Below, in pieces: positions 42,573 through 51,177 of a stretch of DNA of 64,000 bases. The notes below the pieces were generated by a model that was given only the letters and a program-made list of their open reading frames with translations, ran no database searches and had not been told where the DNA came from. Positions within the stretch are counted from its first letter, which is position 1. Each line of letters begins with the position of its first letter. The DNA is taken from positions 1-64,000 of the forward strand of contig CAADVD010000038.1 of the NCBI GenBank assembly GCA_900752435.1, read 5' to 3'. The stretch is from Oscillospiraceae bacterium (GTDB taxonomy: Bacteria > Bacillota > Clostridia > Oscillospirales > Ruminococcaceae). Position numbers and translations under genes: made by a program.

Positions 42573-43343
42573 TTACTGAACCGCGCTGTACACTTTCTGA
42601 AGTTTCTTTAAAAGAGCTTTCATCTCGCCCAGTGGCACCATGTTGGGTCCATCCGATTTTGCATTATCTGGATCAGGATGTGTTTCCATAAACAAGCCAT
42701 CCACACCAACTGCAATAGCAGCCTTTGCTAAATACTCGACATACTGACGATTGCCGCCCGTGCTGGTACCGTTGCCTCCTGGTTTCTGCACACTATGGGT
42801 AGCGTCAAAAATTACTGGCACCCCCATCTCCTTCATGACCCGCAAACCAGTCATATCTACAATCAACGTGTTATAGCCAAAAGTGGAGCCGCGTTCACAA
42901 AGCATCACGTTATCATTACCAGACTGACGAACCTTCTCAAGACAATTCTTCATATCCCAAGGAGCAAGGAACTGTGCTTTTTTTATATTGATGCATTTTC
43001 CGGTTTTAGCAGCAGCCACCAGCAAGTCCGTCTGGCGACAAAGAAATGCAGGAATCTGCAAAATATCGCACACCTGTGCAACCTGCTCTGCCTGCCAAGG
43101 CTCATGAATATCCGTACAAATGGGCAGGCCATAAATATCCTTTACCTTTTGCAAAATCCTCAGACCTTCCTCTATGCCAGGGCCACGAAAGCTGCTGATC
43201 GAAGTACGATTGGCCTTATCAAAGGATGCCTTAAAGGTGTATGGAATCCTCAACTCATCCGTAATTTCTTTCATCTGTTCGGCAATGGACAGAACCATTT
43301 CTTCGGATTCGATAACACAGGGGCCAGCAATTAAACTAAACAT
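42573..43343 (-). CDS. kdsA: 3-deoxy-8-phosphooctulonate synthase
   Basis: Condenses phosphoenolpyruvate with arabinose-5-phosphate to Kdo-8-P. A 256-residue TIM barrel: IAGPCVIESEE at the start, KASFDKANRTS, FLCRQTDLLVAAAKTG, LCERGSTFGYN, DATHSVQKPGG and FMETHPDP. Cys9, in GPC, is the residue that marks the metal-dependent class (Cys11 in Aquifex; Asn in E. coli), and the His of DATHS and Glu of METHP are the other metal ligands. The start is preceded by GGAAGGG. High conservation leaves little doubt. Confidence 0.97.
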   Translation of the reverse strand: MFSLIAGPCVIESEEMVLSIAEQMKEITDELRIPYTFKASFDKANRTSISSFRGPGIEEGLRILQKVKDIYGLPICTDIHEPWQAEQVAQVCDILQIPAFLCRQTDLLVAAAKTGKCINIKKAQFLAPWDMKNCLEKVRQSGNDNVMLCERGSTFGYNTLIVDMTGLRVMKEMGVPVIFDATHSVQKPGGNGTSTGGNRQYVEYLAKAAIAVGVDGLFMETHPDPDNAKSDGPNMVPLGEMKALLKKLQKVYSAVQ

Positions 43344-43358
43344 AACTTTCCCTTCCTT

Positions 43359-44096
43359 TTATTCAGCAAGACCGTGCTCTTTCATATAACGTTCTACCTG
43401 CACACGATCCTTCGGAGTATCAACAGACAGCGTTTTGCAATGTGCATTAATGTAGTAGCAATCCTTGCGATTCTCAATAAACCGGAAAGAATCGTTTTCT
43501 TCGATTTTCTCAATAGGACCACGCGGAGTATCGTGATAATATTCCAATGCAGCGTGCGTGAACGCGCCAACACCGACAAACTTTTGGTACGCGTAGTTCA
43601 TCTCGCCCTTTGGAAACGGAATCGGAGCACGAGAAATAAATAGGCAGATTCCATCCTTATTGGTTACAATCTTCAAATTGGTCGAATCAACGACCTCAAC
43701 AGGGTTAGAGAAATCAGTCATCAAATTAGAAACATAGAAACCATCTTCCGGAATTGTCTCAGGGATACACTTTACAATATCATCAGCCATAACTAATGGC
43801 TCATCGCCATTAACCATAACGTACAGATCTGCTTCAATTTTATGGGACACTTCCCACAAGCGTTCAGTTGCAGTCTCACAATCAGCAGAGGTCATAATGA
43901 CCTTTGCACCAAAGCCCTCTGCGACACCTTTGATTTCTTCACTGTCAGTAGCGACATAGACTTCGTCAAATACAGAGACTTCTTTGCTGTGTTTCCAGAC
44001 CCAGTAAACCATGGGTTTCCCGCAAATCAGAGCAAGGGGTTTGTTATTAAAACGAGTGGAGCCACCACGGGCTGGAATCATTCCTATAATTTTCAT
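43359..44096 (-). CDS. kdsB: CMP-Kdo synthetase
   Basis: Activates Kdo as CMP-Kdo from CTP. 245 residues. GMIPARGGSTRFNNKPLALICGKPM, cited as IPARGGSTRFNNKPLA, is the nucleotide-binding start; VATDSEEI and GFGAKVIMTS follow, and VMVNGDEPLV is the metal-binding part. The arrangement IPARxGSTRxxxKPL, with VNGDEP, fits KdsB rather than sialic acid synthetase NeuA. It is first of the four kds genes and lies downstream of a GT2 gene. Confidence 0.93.
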   Translation of the reverse strand: MKIIGMIPARGGSTRFNNKPLALICGKPMVYWVWKHSKEVSVFDEVYVATDSEEIKGVAEGFGAKVIMTSADCETATERLWEVSHKIEADLYVMVNGDEPLVMADDIVKCIPETIPEDGFYVSNLMTDFSNPVEVVDSTNLKIVTNKDGICLFISRAPIPFPKGEMNYAYQKFVGVGAFTHAALEYYHDTPRGPIEKIEENDSFRFIENRKDCYYINAHCKTLSVDTPKDRVQVERYMKEHGLAE

Positions 44097-44123
44097 CTCA
44101 ATTTCCTCCGAATTTTCAATTAT

Positions 44124-45143
44124 CTATATACCATGTCCATCTGCATAAACGTCTTTTTTAAGCAGCTTGAACAAATATAGTCTAAACAATCGGGCATACG
44201 CATTAAAAGCATACAACAACTTGCTTCTTGCAAAAAGTCTCATTCGATATTGAATATTTTTATCAAAATAAATTAACTGAGAATACTCTTCACGATATGT
44301 ACGCAAAAGCACCTGTAAATCATTTAAATACTTTGCATTTTCTTTAAATGATCTTTGAACATATATTTTATCAAGAAATGTCCACGGATAAGACACCGCA
44401 TAATACAGGCATTGATTCACTATTTCGGGGTAAATTTTCTTTGCTGTATCTACTAAATATGCTCCTGCATAAATCATATCCGGGTCTGCTTTCTTGTTTT
44501 GTTTCGCAGTAACTCCTTCATCATTCATACGATAAAAATACAATTGCTCGTCCGTACAAACAACACCACAATGCAATTTTTGTGCTATATCACATGAAAA
44601 AATTACGTCTTCATTCCGTCTGCCAGCAACAAAACACAACTCGTTAAACAATTCTCTACGAAACATTTTATTCCAGAACCCAAACTCACTCTTCTTCTGA
44701 AGCTGTGCATAAAGATATTCAGCATTTGACAGCACACCGGATACTCCATTATATGCAGTTAGTATCACATTATCTTCTACAAAACGATAACTTCCACAAA
44801 CACTGAAGTCAAACTGAGTTCCATCAAGTAAATTATGCAATATTTTACAATAGTCCGGTGAAATTAAATCATCGCTATCCACAAAACAGATGTATTTCCC
44901 CTGTGCTTGTGCTATACCTGTATTTCTTGCACTTGCTGCACCAGCATTTTTTTGATGGATTACTTTAACTCTGGAATCTTTTTGCACATAGCCTTCACAC
45001 AGTTGGCCACTGTTATCCTTGCTCTCGTCATCTACTAAAATCAATTCAAAATCCACAAACGTCTGTGCTAAAATGCTGTCAATACATAAAGCCAAATACT
45101 TCTCTGCATTGTACACAGGAACAACTATACTTACTTCTGCCAT
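44124..45143 (-). CDS. GT2-family glycosyltransferase
   Basis: About 339 residues. MAEVSIVVPVYNAEKYLALC at the start, LVDDESKDNSG, NAGAASARNTGIAQAQGKYICFVDSDD with the DSD metal site. ATG 45143 follows GGAGATA and matches the start of its neighbours; the 45170 reading is not needed. It lies just before kdsB. It lacks the inserted N-S-x-E-W segment of the following four transferases. Confidence 0.9.
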   Translation of the reverse strand: MAEVSIVVPVYNAEKYLALCIDSILAQTFVDFELILVDDESKDNSGQLCEGYVQKDSRVKVIHQKNAGAASARNTGIAQAQGKYICFVDSDDLISPDYCKILHNLLDGTQFDFSVCGSYRFVEDNVILTAYNGVSGVLSNAEYLYAQLQKKSEFGFWNKMFRRELFNELCFVAGRRNEDVIFSCDIAQKLHCGVVCTDEQLYFYRMNDEGVTAKQNKKADPDMIYAGAYLVDTAKKIYPEIVNQCLYYAVSYPWTFLDKIYVQRSFKENAKYLNDLQVLLRTYREEYSQLIYFDKNIQYRMRLFARSKLLYAFNAYARLFRLYLFKLLKKDVYADGHGI

Positions 45144-45147
45144 AATT

Positions 45148-46125
45148 TTATCTCCGTCTAAATTTTGCAAGCTGTGCAGTTAATATCCAATATACGCTCA
45201 TCAAACAGGGATATGCTTGCTCAAAGATCCACTCATTGTCACGAAACGGACATTGTTCGCTATATTTTCTAATTGCTTTCCTTAATTTTTTACGCAATCG
45301 TTTCGCATATTGTTTTTGTGTGTCTTTATCACTTTTCTTTAATTCTTGAAGTTCATCTGCAAATGTTTGCACATACTGTTTTGCACAACATTTATATGCC
45401 TCTTCATAATGCTGTTCTTTAAAATATTGCAACTGTTCTTCTCTTGCCGTCAGTGCTAGAAGTCGTTTTGGATTCCACACTGACCTCATAGTACTAACCG
45501 GACTTAAAAAATACATATAAAGAGGCGATTCAACCACTGGAATTGCAGAGAATTGAAACAATGTACGATATACTATAAATGCATCTTCACAAACTCTTAT
45601 TTTAGGAAAACGTAATTCACTAAAACAATCCCTATGATACAATTTTCCCCATACTACAACAGAATGCAAGTGATTATGACAATAAAATTCTTCCGTTGGA
45701 TATATCTTAACAGATAATTGATCAATTGTGCTAGCCGAAACCACCTCGGTCTTTTTTTCAAATCTACATATACTTATTTTACTATTATATTGTTTTACTG
45801 TTTGATACAAATATTCCAGCATTTTGGGATGAAGCCAATCATCACTATCTACAAAACATAGCCATTCGCAACTACTATTTGCATACACCCAGTCTAATGC
45901 CTTATTTCGAGCTGCTCCCTGTCCCTGATTAATTTGATGAAATACCCTCACCCTTGAATCAAACTCTGCATATTGTTTGCAAATATCCCTGCTTTTATCA
46001 GTGCTTCCATCATCCACTAAAAGCAATTCAAAATCAGAAAATGTTTGTGTAAGAATACTTTCAATGCAACGGGAAAGATATTTTTCGGTATTAAAAACAG
46101 GTACAATAATGCCAATTTCCGCCAC
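45148..46125 (-). CDS. GT2-family glycosyltransferase, tandem copy 1
   Basis: A 325-residue transferase. IGIIVPVFNTEKYLSRCIES, LVDDGSTDKSRDIC and FVDSDDWLHPKM are the donor and metal sites. I start it at the GTG at 46125, which has GGAGGTG six bases upstream and gives MAEIGIIVP like its neighbours; the GTG at 46134 lies inside that ribosome-binding site. Residues NQGQGAARNKALDW and the insert NSSCEW before FVDSDDW are shared with the three upstream copies. The C-terminus YPCLMSVYWI is also shared. Confidence 0.88.
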   Translation of the reverse strand: MAEIGIIVPVFNTEKYLSRCIESILTQTFSDFELLLVDDGSTDKSRDICKQYAEFDSRVRVFHQINQGQGAARNKALDWVYANSSCEWLCFVDSDDWLHPKMLEYLYQTVKQYNSKISICRFEKKTEVVSASTIDQLSVKIYPTEEFYCHNHLHSVVVWGKLYHRDCFSELRFPKIRVCEDAFIVYRTLFQFSAIPVVESPLYMYFLSPVSTMRSVWNPKRLLALTAREEQLQYFKEQHYEEAYKCCAKQYVQTFADELQELKKSDKDTQKQYAKRLRKKLRKAIRKYSEQCPFRDNEWIFEQAYPCLMSVYWILTAQLAKFRRR

Positions 46126-46130
46126 TTCAT

Positions 46131-47108
46131 TCACCTCCGTCTCAATTTATTCCTTCCTGCACATATGAGCCAATAAAGGCACATCCATCGTGGATATGCC
46201 ACTTCATATATCCATTCATGTCCTTGAAACGGATAATACTTCTTATAGATAGAGAGTGCTTTTCTTAATTTTCTATGTAAAAATCCCCAATACTTTCTTT
46301 GCAATTTTTTGTCACATTTCTGTATTTCTTGAATTTGGTCAATAAAATTTTGCAAATATGCTTTTATTGTATAACAATGTGCTTTGTCATATCCACTATT
46401 TTTAAAAAACTCGAGTTGCTCTTCTTGCGCTACAATTTTAACAAGTCTCTTAGGACTCCAATTCGAACGCATTGTGGAGTTAGGACTCATAAAATATGCA
46501 TACAACGGAGCATTAATTACAACTAAATCTTTGTATTGGAATAATACACGATATGTTATAAATTCATCTTCACAAGCTCTCACTGCTGGATAACGCATCT
46601 TCAGGAAACATTCTCTATGGTAAAGTTTTGCCCAAGGAACCACTCCTAAAGTAGGCTCTTTACAATAAAATTCTTCCGTATTATAAACTTTTACGTCAAA
46701 CTTTGTTAAGGGAGTCCATGCAATTTCCCTATCTGTATCCTGCCAACCACATACAGATATTTTCTTTTGAAATTCTATTGCGGCATAATAAAGTCTCTCT
46801 ATCATTTCTGGATGAATCCAATCATCGCTATCCACAAAGCAAATCCACTCACTATCGCTATTCTCATATACCCAATTAAGGGCAAAATTTCTTGCAACAG
46901 CCTGTCCCTGATTTTTTTGATGAAATACATAAATACGCGAATCTTTTTTTGCATATTCGTCGCATATGACACCACTCGAATCTACACTTCCGTCATCCAC
47001 TAACATCAATTGAAAATTGTCAAAAGTTTGTGTCAAAATGCTGTCTAGGCAACGATGCAGGTATTTTTCAACATTATATACTGGAACAATTATACTTATT
47101 GTTGGCAT
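46131..47108 (-). CDS. GT2-family glycosyltransferase, tandem copy 2
   Basis: A 325-residue transferase. ISIIVPVYNVEKYLHRCLDS, LVDDGSVDSSG, NQGQAVARNFALNW, insert NSDSEW, FVDSDDWIHPEM. The ATG at 47108 follows AAGGAGTGG. It closely resembles the neighbouring copies 1 and 3, including the C-terminal YPRWMCLYWL. The sugar is not known. Confidence 0.9.
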   Translation of the reverse strand: MPTISIIVPVYNVEKYLHRCLDSILTQTFDNFQLMLVDDGSVDSSGVICDEYAKKDSRIYVFHQKNQGQAVARNFALNWVYENSDSEWICFVDSDDWIHPEMIERLYYAAIEFQKKISVCGWQDTDREIAWTPLTKFDVKVYNTEEFYCKEPTLGVVPWAKLYHRECFLKMRYPAVRACEDEFITYRVLFQYKDLVVINAPLYAYFMSPNSTMRSNWSPKRLVKIVAQEEQLEFFKNSGYDKAHCYTIKAYLQNFIDQIQEIQKCDKKLQRKYWGFLHRKLRKALSIYKKYYPFQGHEWIYEVAYPRWMCLYWLICAGRNKLRRR

Positions 47109-47158
47109 TGTACTCCACTCCTTCTTTCCAACCTACATCTAAATAGGGATAATCAACA

Positions 47159-48151
47159 TTATTTACGTTGAAATTTACATATTTGACCTTGTATGAACCA
47201 GTATATTCGCATAAATTTAGGATACGCTTCTTCATAAACCCACATATAATTGTCTAAATGAAAACTGCATCTTTTTCGATATCGTAAAAATTCAAATCTT
47301 AATTCACGCATCAATTTAATCCGATATTTTTTATATTCTTTGCCATTTGGTAATCCGTCAATTTGCTTTATCTGGTGATATAGCCCCCATAAAACGTATA
47401 TTTCTACTGTTTTTTTCCAAGCCATTTGATACTGGGTATTTTGGAAAAAACGCATTCGTTCTCTTAATGCGCTGACTCCTGCTAACCTTTTCGGTGTCCA
47501 TGCCGAACTCATCGTACTATTTTCACGCACAAAATAATAGTACAGCGGAGCCTCGATAACGGGCAATTTTGAGAATTGAAATAAAATTTTATACGTCACA
47601 AATTCATCTTCACAAGCTCTGACTAACGGGTAACGAATTCCTTTAAAGCAATCCTTGTGATAAATCTTTCCCCACGGTACCACTGCCCAAACGTCAGCAT
47701 TTTCGCAATAAAAAGCTTCAACATCATAGAATCTTGTACAAAGTTGTTCTTGTTCTATTCTTGGCATATCACCAACAGTTTGGGAATAGCCACAAATTCC
47801 AATTTTTGTTTTATTGTTACATACAATACCATATAAGTAGTCTAGCATTTGTGGATGAATCCAATCATCACTGTCTATAAAACTAATCCATGCACTGCTG
47901 CTATTCTGATCAATCCAATCCAATGCGAAATTTCTAGCTGCTGCCTGCCCTTGGTTTTTCTGATGAAACACACGCACTCTAGAATCTTTTCTCGCATAGT
48001 CCTCGCAAATATCACCACTATGATCAGTACTTCCATCGTCCACCAAAATCAATTCAAAATCAGTGTATGTCTGGTTCAAGATGCTGTCAATACAACGGCT
48101 CAAATACTTCTCAGTGTTATAAACAGGTACAATCACACTGATTTCAGGCAT
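47159..48151 (-). CDS. GT2-family glycosyltransferase, tandem copy 3
   Basis: About 330 residues. ISVIVPVYNTEKYLSRCIDS, LVDDGSTDHSGDIC, NQGQAAARNFALDW, insert NSSSAW, FIDSDDWIHPQM. I use ATG 48151 after GAGGAAG; the GTG at 48160 would overlap the upstream gene. C-terminus YPKFMRIYWF. Clearly the same subfamily as copies 1, 2 and 4. Confidence 0.9.
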   Translation of the reverse strand: MPEISVIVPVYNTEKYLSRCIDSILNQTYTDFELILVDDGSTDHSGDICEDYARKDSRVRVFHQKNQGQAAARNFALDWIDQNSSSAWISFIDSDDWIHPQMLDYLYGIVCNNKTKIGICGYSQTVGDMPRIEQEQLCTRFYDVEAFYCENADVWAVVPWGKIYHKDCFKGIRYPLVRACEDEFVTYKILFQFSKLPVIEAPLYYYFVRENSTMSSAWTPKRLAGVSALRERMRFFQNTQYQMAWKKTVEIYVLWGLYHQIKQIDGLPNGKEYKKYRIKLMRELRFEFLRYRKRCSFHLDNYMWVYEEAYPKFMRIYWFIQGQICKFQRK

Positions 48152-48156
48152 ATCAC

Positions 48157-49134
48157 TCACTTCCTCTTCAAAATTTTATATTTTAACCCCTCAATTGTCC
48201 AGTACAACCACATTCCTTTGGAAAATGCTGTTTCATAACGCTTTTTATTTTGCTCAAATGGATATAAATCTCTCCAACGAAGAAGAATACTTCCCAACCT
48301 TCTTCTCAGCCTTCGATCATATTGCCTTGGCAAATTCGATCTGCTATTTACCTCATCCATCTGTAACTCGACGCTCCAAAGATAGTTGCGAATTCGCAAC
48401 TCCATCAAATCCTTCATTCCTTTTTTCTTAAAAAAAGCAATCTGATGTTCAAATGCAGGAAATATATCCATTCGATTCGGCTTCCATGCAGATTTTGTAA
48501 TTCCCTCCGGATTGACGTAGTACGCATACAGCGGAGCTTGTATCACTGCAATTTCTGGGTAACAAAATAGAATCCGATAGGTTACATACTCATCCTCATG
48601 AATTCTGCCATTAGGATATCGAATTTTAGTAAAACATTCTTTATGATACAGTTTTCCACATGCAATTGTTGCATTTACAGTTTGCTCTAAATAGAACTTT
48701 TCCGTGGCATAATTTATTGCATGAATTTTATTCTTCTGTGCAACAAGTGCCTCACCGCTAGTTTCCTGAAAATTACAAACTGCTACTTTAACACCATATT
48801 CACAAACAGCTTGATAAAGTGCTTCCAAATAGAACTCATGAATCCAGTCATCACTATCAATAAATGTTAACCATTCACTGCCACTATTTACAAGGACCCA
48901 TTTAATTCCTGCATTCCGTGCAGCAGACAAGCCGCCATTCTTTTGATGAATTACATGAATCCTCGTATCTTTTTTCGCATACTCTTCACAGATTTGACCG
49001 CAGTTATCGGGACTACCATCATCCACCAGAATCAACTCAAAATCTGTAAAAGTCTGTGCAAGTATACTATCCACACAGCGATTGATATATTTTTCAACTT
49101 TATAGATTGGAACAATTACACTAATTTTTGGCAT
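48157..49134 (-). CDS. GT2-family glycosyltransferase, tandem copy 4
   Basis: A 325-residue transferase. ISVIVPIYKVEKYINRCVDS, LVDDGSPDNCGQIC, NGGLSAARNAGIKW, insert NSGSEW, FIDSDDWIHEFY. It is the most divergent of the four tandem copies (GGL instead of QGQ) but keeps the insert and the C-terminal FSKGMWLYWT. It lies ten bases after the DXD-type transferase. Confidence 0.88.
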   Translation of the reverse strand: MPKISVIVPIYKVEKYINRCVDSILAQTFTDFELILVDDGSPDNCGQICEEYAKKDTRIHVIHQKNGGLSAARNAGIKWVLVNSGSEWLTFIDSDDWIHEFYLEALYQAVCEYGVKVAVCNFQETSGEALVAQKNKIHAINYATEKFYLEQTVNATIACGKLYHKECFTKIRYPNGRIHEDEYVTYRILFCYPEIAVIQAPLYAYYVNPEGITKSAWKPNRMDIFPAFEHQIAFFKKKGMKDLMELRIRNYLWSVELQMDEVNSRSNLPRQYDRRLRRRLGSILLRWRDLYPFEQNKKRYETAFSKGMWLYWTIEGLKYKILKRK

Positions 49135-49144
49135 ATAACTCGCT

Positions 49145-49948
49145 TCATTTCAATTTAGATTTGAGATTATCATAATTCTTTTCCCCTAAAAGTCGTCTCA
49201 AAACGCGGTTCGGCGTATGGATAATATAATCCTTTTTCTCTTGCCGTTTTTGATTACGCTTTTGTTGTTCTTCCCTTTGAACTGCTTGGCGCCATTTCTC
49301 AATCTGTTTCTTATTCTCCTCAGATTGCCAGCTTCCCGCAAACCAATGAATGGTTACCGTATTTCTTGTCTTTTCCAGTTTTCCAGTTTGATAACTAACA
49401 GGGCAGAAAACTTCTTTCGGATACAATGCAAAACCATCAACTACCTGATACTGATTATTCTGAATCAAACCTTTACTCAAACACATATTCGTGATAACTG
49501 TCACATTGGTAGTAAGATTAACGCTTCCGTCTTCATTATAAAAACTTGCTGAATCATAATATTTTAACAGCTCTTTGAATAGAGGGAAGTCCTTGCGGCA
49601 TGCCATAATACCTGTAGGAATGTTTGTTTCGTCCTCAAATCCGGAAAACGCCTCGTGTGTTAAGAACTTATTCAACGATTTAATGACTTCTACATCCGTA
49701 TCCATATAAATGCCACCATAATTGGTCATTGCATACAAACGAACATAGTCTGTCACAAACGCCCATTTCTTAGCTTCATACGCCTGTTGAACATAAAGCG
49801 GTGATTTTGATAAATCAAAGCTATCCTCATTCCATTCGATAATTTGATAGCCATGACATTTTTTCTTCCAACTGCCTATACACCTTTCAGCAAGTTCCGA
49901 TTTTGGGTTATGACCAAACCAACAATAGTGAATAATTTTGGGAATCAT
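49145..49948 (-). CDS. DXD-type sugar transferase (OCH1-like, Gly_transf_sug)
   Basis: A 267-residue protein: MIPKIIHYCWFGHNPKSEL, EWNEDSFDL and GGIYMDTDVEVIK, where DTD is the donor metal site. The IPKIIH...CWFG start is the family sign (PF04488). Two more copies lie at 55130 and 58924. GWAF-like VTDYVRLYAMTNYG is conserved among them. It probably adds a galactose or mannose, which I cannot tell from sequence. Confidence 0.9.
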   Translation of the reverse strand: MIPKIIHYCWFGHNPKSELAERCIGSWKKKCHGYQIIEWNEDSFDLSKSPLYVQQAYEAKKWAFVTDYVRLYAMTNYGGIYMDTDVEVIKSLNKFLTHEAFSGFEDETNIPTGIMACRKDFPLFKELLKYYDSASFYNEDGSVNLTTNVTVITNMCLSKGLIQNNQYQVVDGFALYPKEVFCPVSYQTGKLEKTRNTVTIHWFAGSWQSEENKKQIEKWRQAVQREEQQKRNQKRQEKKDYIIHTPNRVLRRLLGEKNYDNLKSKLK

Positions 49949-50019
49949 TATATTATTTCCTCTTCTTTTATTTTCCTTCGAATCTCTTTTGCCTTACTCA
50001 TAAACATTTGACCGCTATA

Positions 50020-51159
50020 TCAGCAAACAACATCATTAATGCTATTTATTAGACATTGTTGACTGCTAGTTCCTTCGATGCACGCTTTATCAGATAAATC
50101 ATCTCTATTAATATCCAATGTATCTATCTTAAATTTATCCTCAAATTTTCCAATGGGAATTGCTGCATTATCAGATAATCCCATCTTTTCATAAAACTCT
50201 TTTAATTTATTATCCCATACAAATCCGATACTTGGTATGCCAAAAGAAGCGGCAACAATTTGGCTATGCATTCTGAACGAAACTAAGTATTTAAAACTCG
50301 TTATCTCATACACTAATTCTTCCGGTGTTGTTGGTCGCCTATAAATATAGTTACTTCGTTCTTCTTTCGGCACTCCAAGTTCTTTTAGTATTTTCAATGC
50401 GAAATCATAATCATATGTAGCTCCATTTGTAATAATCATAAACGATTTTTTCTCGTTAATAAAATATTCAACCATTTCTTTTTGGAACTCAAAAAACTGT
50501 GGTAGATTAATAATGCCAACACCATATTCTGCCACTTTATCTTCTGACGCTGCAAAATATTTACGACAAATCAAAGCCGTATCATATGTTTCGCTGACCT
50601 TCGCACGAATTTGAAACATTTTGCAAAATTTACTATAAGAATCCCGCAACGATATCGACTGCACATTTCGTTGATTAAATGCCTTCTTTAATATCGCAAT
50701 CGAATCTGCAGATAATTCACTCATTCCACATGCATGAAAAATCACTTTAACTTTTTTGCGTAATAGTATACGAACTATGCAATAAACGATAGCGGCAAAA
50801 TAATCCATAAACAGTGAGCCTCCAGCAAAAATTGCCAGATCAAATTCATTCTTTTTAAGCAATTCTTCCAAATGGCATATTGTTCGAATATATCTTTGCT
50901 GATCACTCAAATATGCACGAAACACCGCATTATGACAGAATATTCTCTTAAACTTCTCAGAGCACTTTAAAAAAACTTTTTGATAAAAATTATAGCCTTT
51001 AGGAGAATAATATGCTGTCATTTCCACTTTTCCAGACATATCCAATGGAATGACTGTTGCACCAGGATATTGTTTAATGATTGTCGATTGAACCACTTTA
51101 CAAAGAAGAGGGTCTCCCAGATTTTCAGAGTAATATTCCCCAATGAGTAATATTTTCAT
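50020..51159 (-). CDS. Polysaccharide pyruvyl transferase family protein
   Basis: A 379-residue protein of the CsaB/WcaK group: MKILLIGEYYSENLGDPLL at the start is the sign, with FAGGSLFMDYFA near 110 and VSFRMHSQIVAASFGIPSIG near the C-terminus. It adds pyruvate from phosphoenolpyruvate to a sugar, making a ketal. The start ATG 51159 is chosen because the track-like longer reading begins with TTG inside the upstream region; GAGGAT precedes it. A second family member lies at the right edge. Confidence 0.88.
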   Translation of the reverse strand: MKILLIGEYYSENLGDPLLCKVVQSTIIKQYPGATVIPLDMSGKVEMTAYYSPKGYNFYQKVFLKCSEKFKRIFCHNAVFRAYLSDQQRYIRTICHLEELLKKNEFDLAIFAGGSLFMDYFAAIVYCIVRILLRKKVKVIFHACGMSELSADSIAILKKAFNQRNVQSISLRDSYSKFCKMFQIRAKVSETYDTALICRKYFAASEDKVAEYGVGIINLPQFFEFQKEMVEYFINEKKSFMIITNGATYDYDFALKILKELGVPKEERSNYIYRRPTTPEELVYEITSFKYLVSFRMHSQIVAASFGIPSIGFVWDNKLKEFYEKMGLSDNAAIPIGKFEDKFKIDTLDINRDDLSDKACIEGTSSQQCLINSINDVVC

Positions 51160-51177
51160 GTATGTAATCCTCAACTA

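Noticed and set aside
43359..44096. Sialic acid (NeuA) rather than Kdo activation
   Set aside because: The IPARGGSTRxxxKPL pattern and the adjoining kdsA, kdsC and kdsD genes fit KdsB; no neuB or neuC homologue is in the window.
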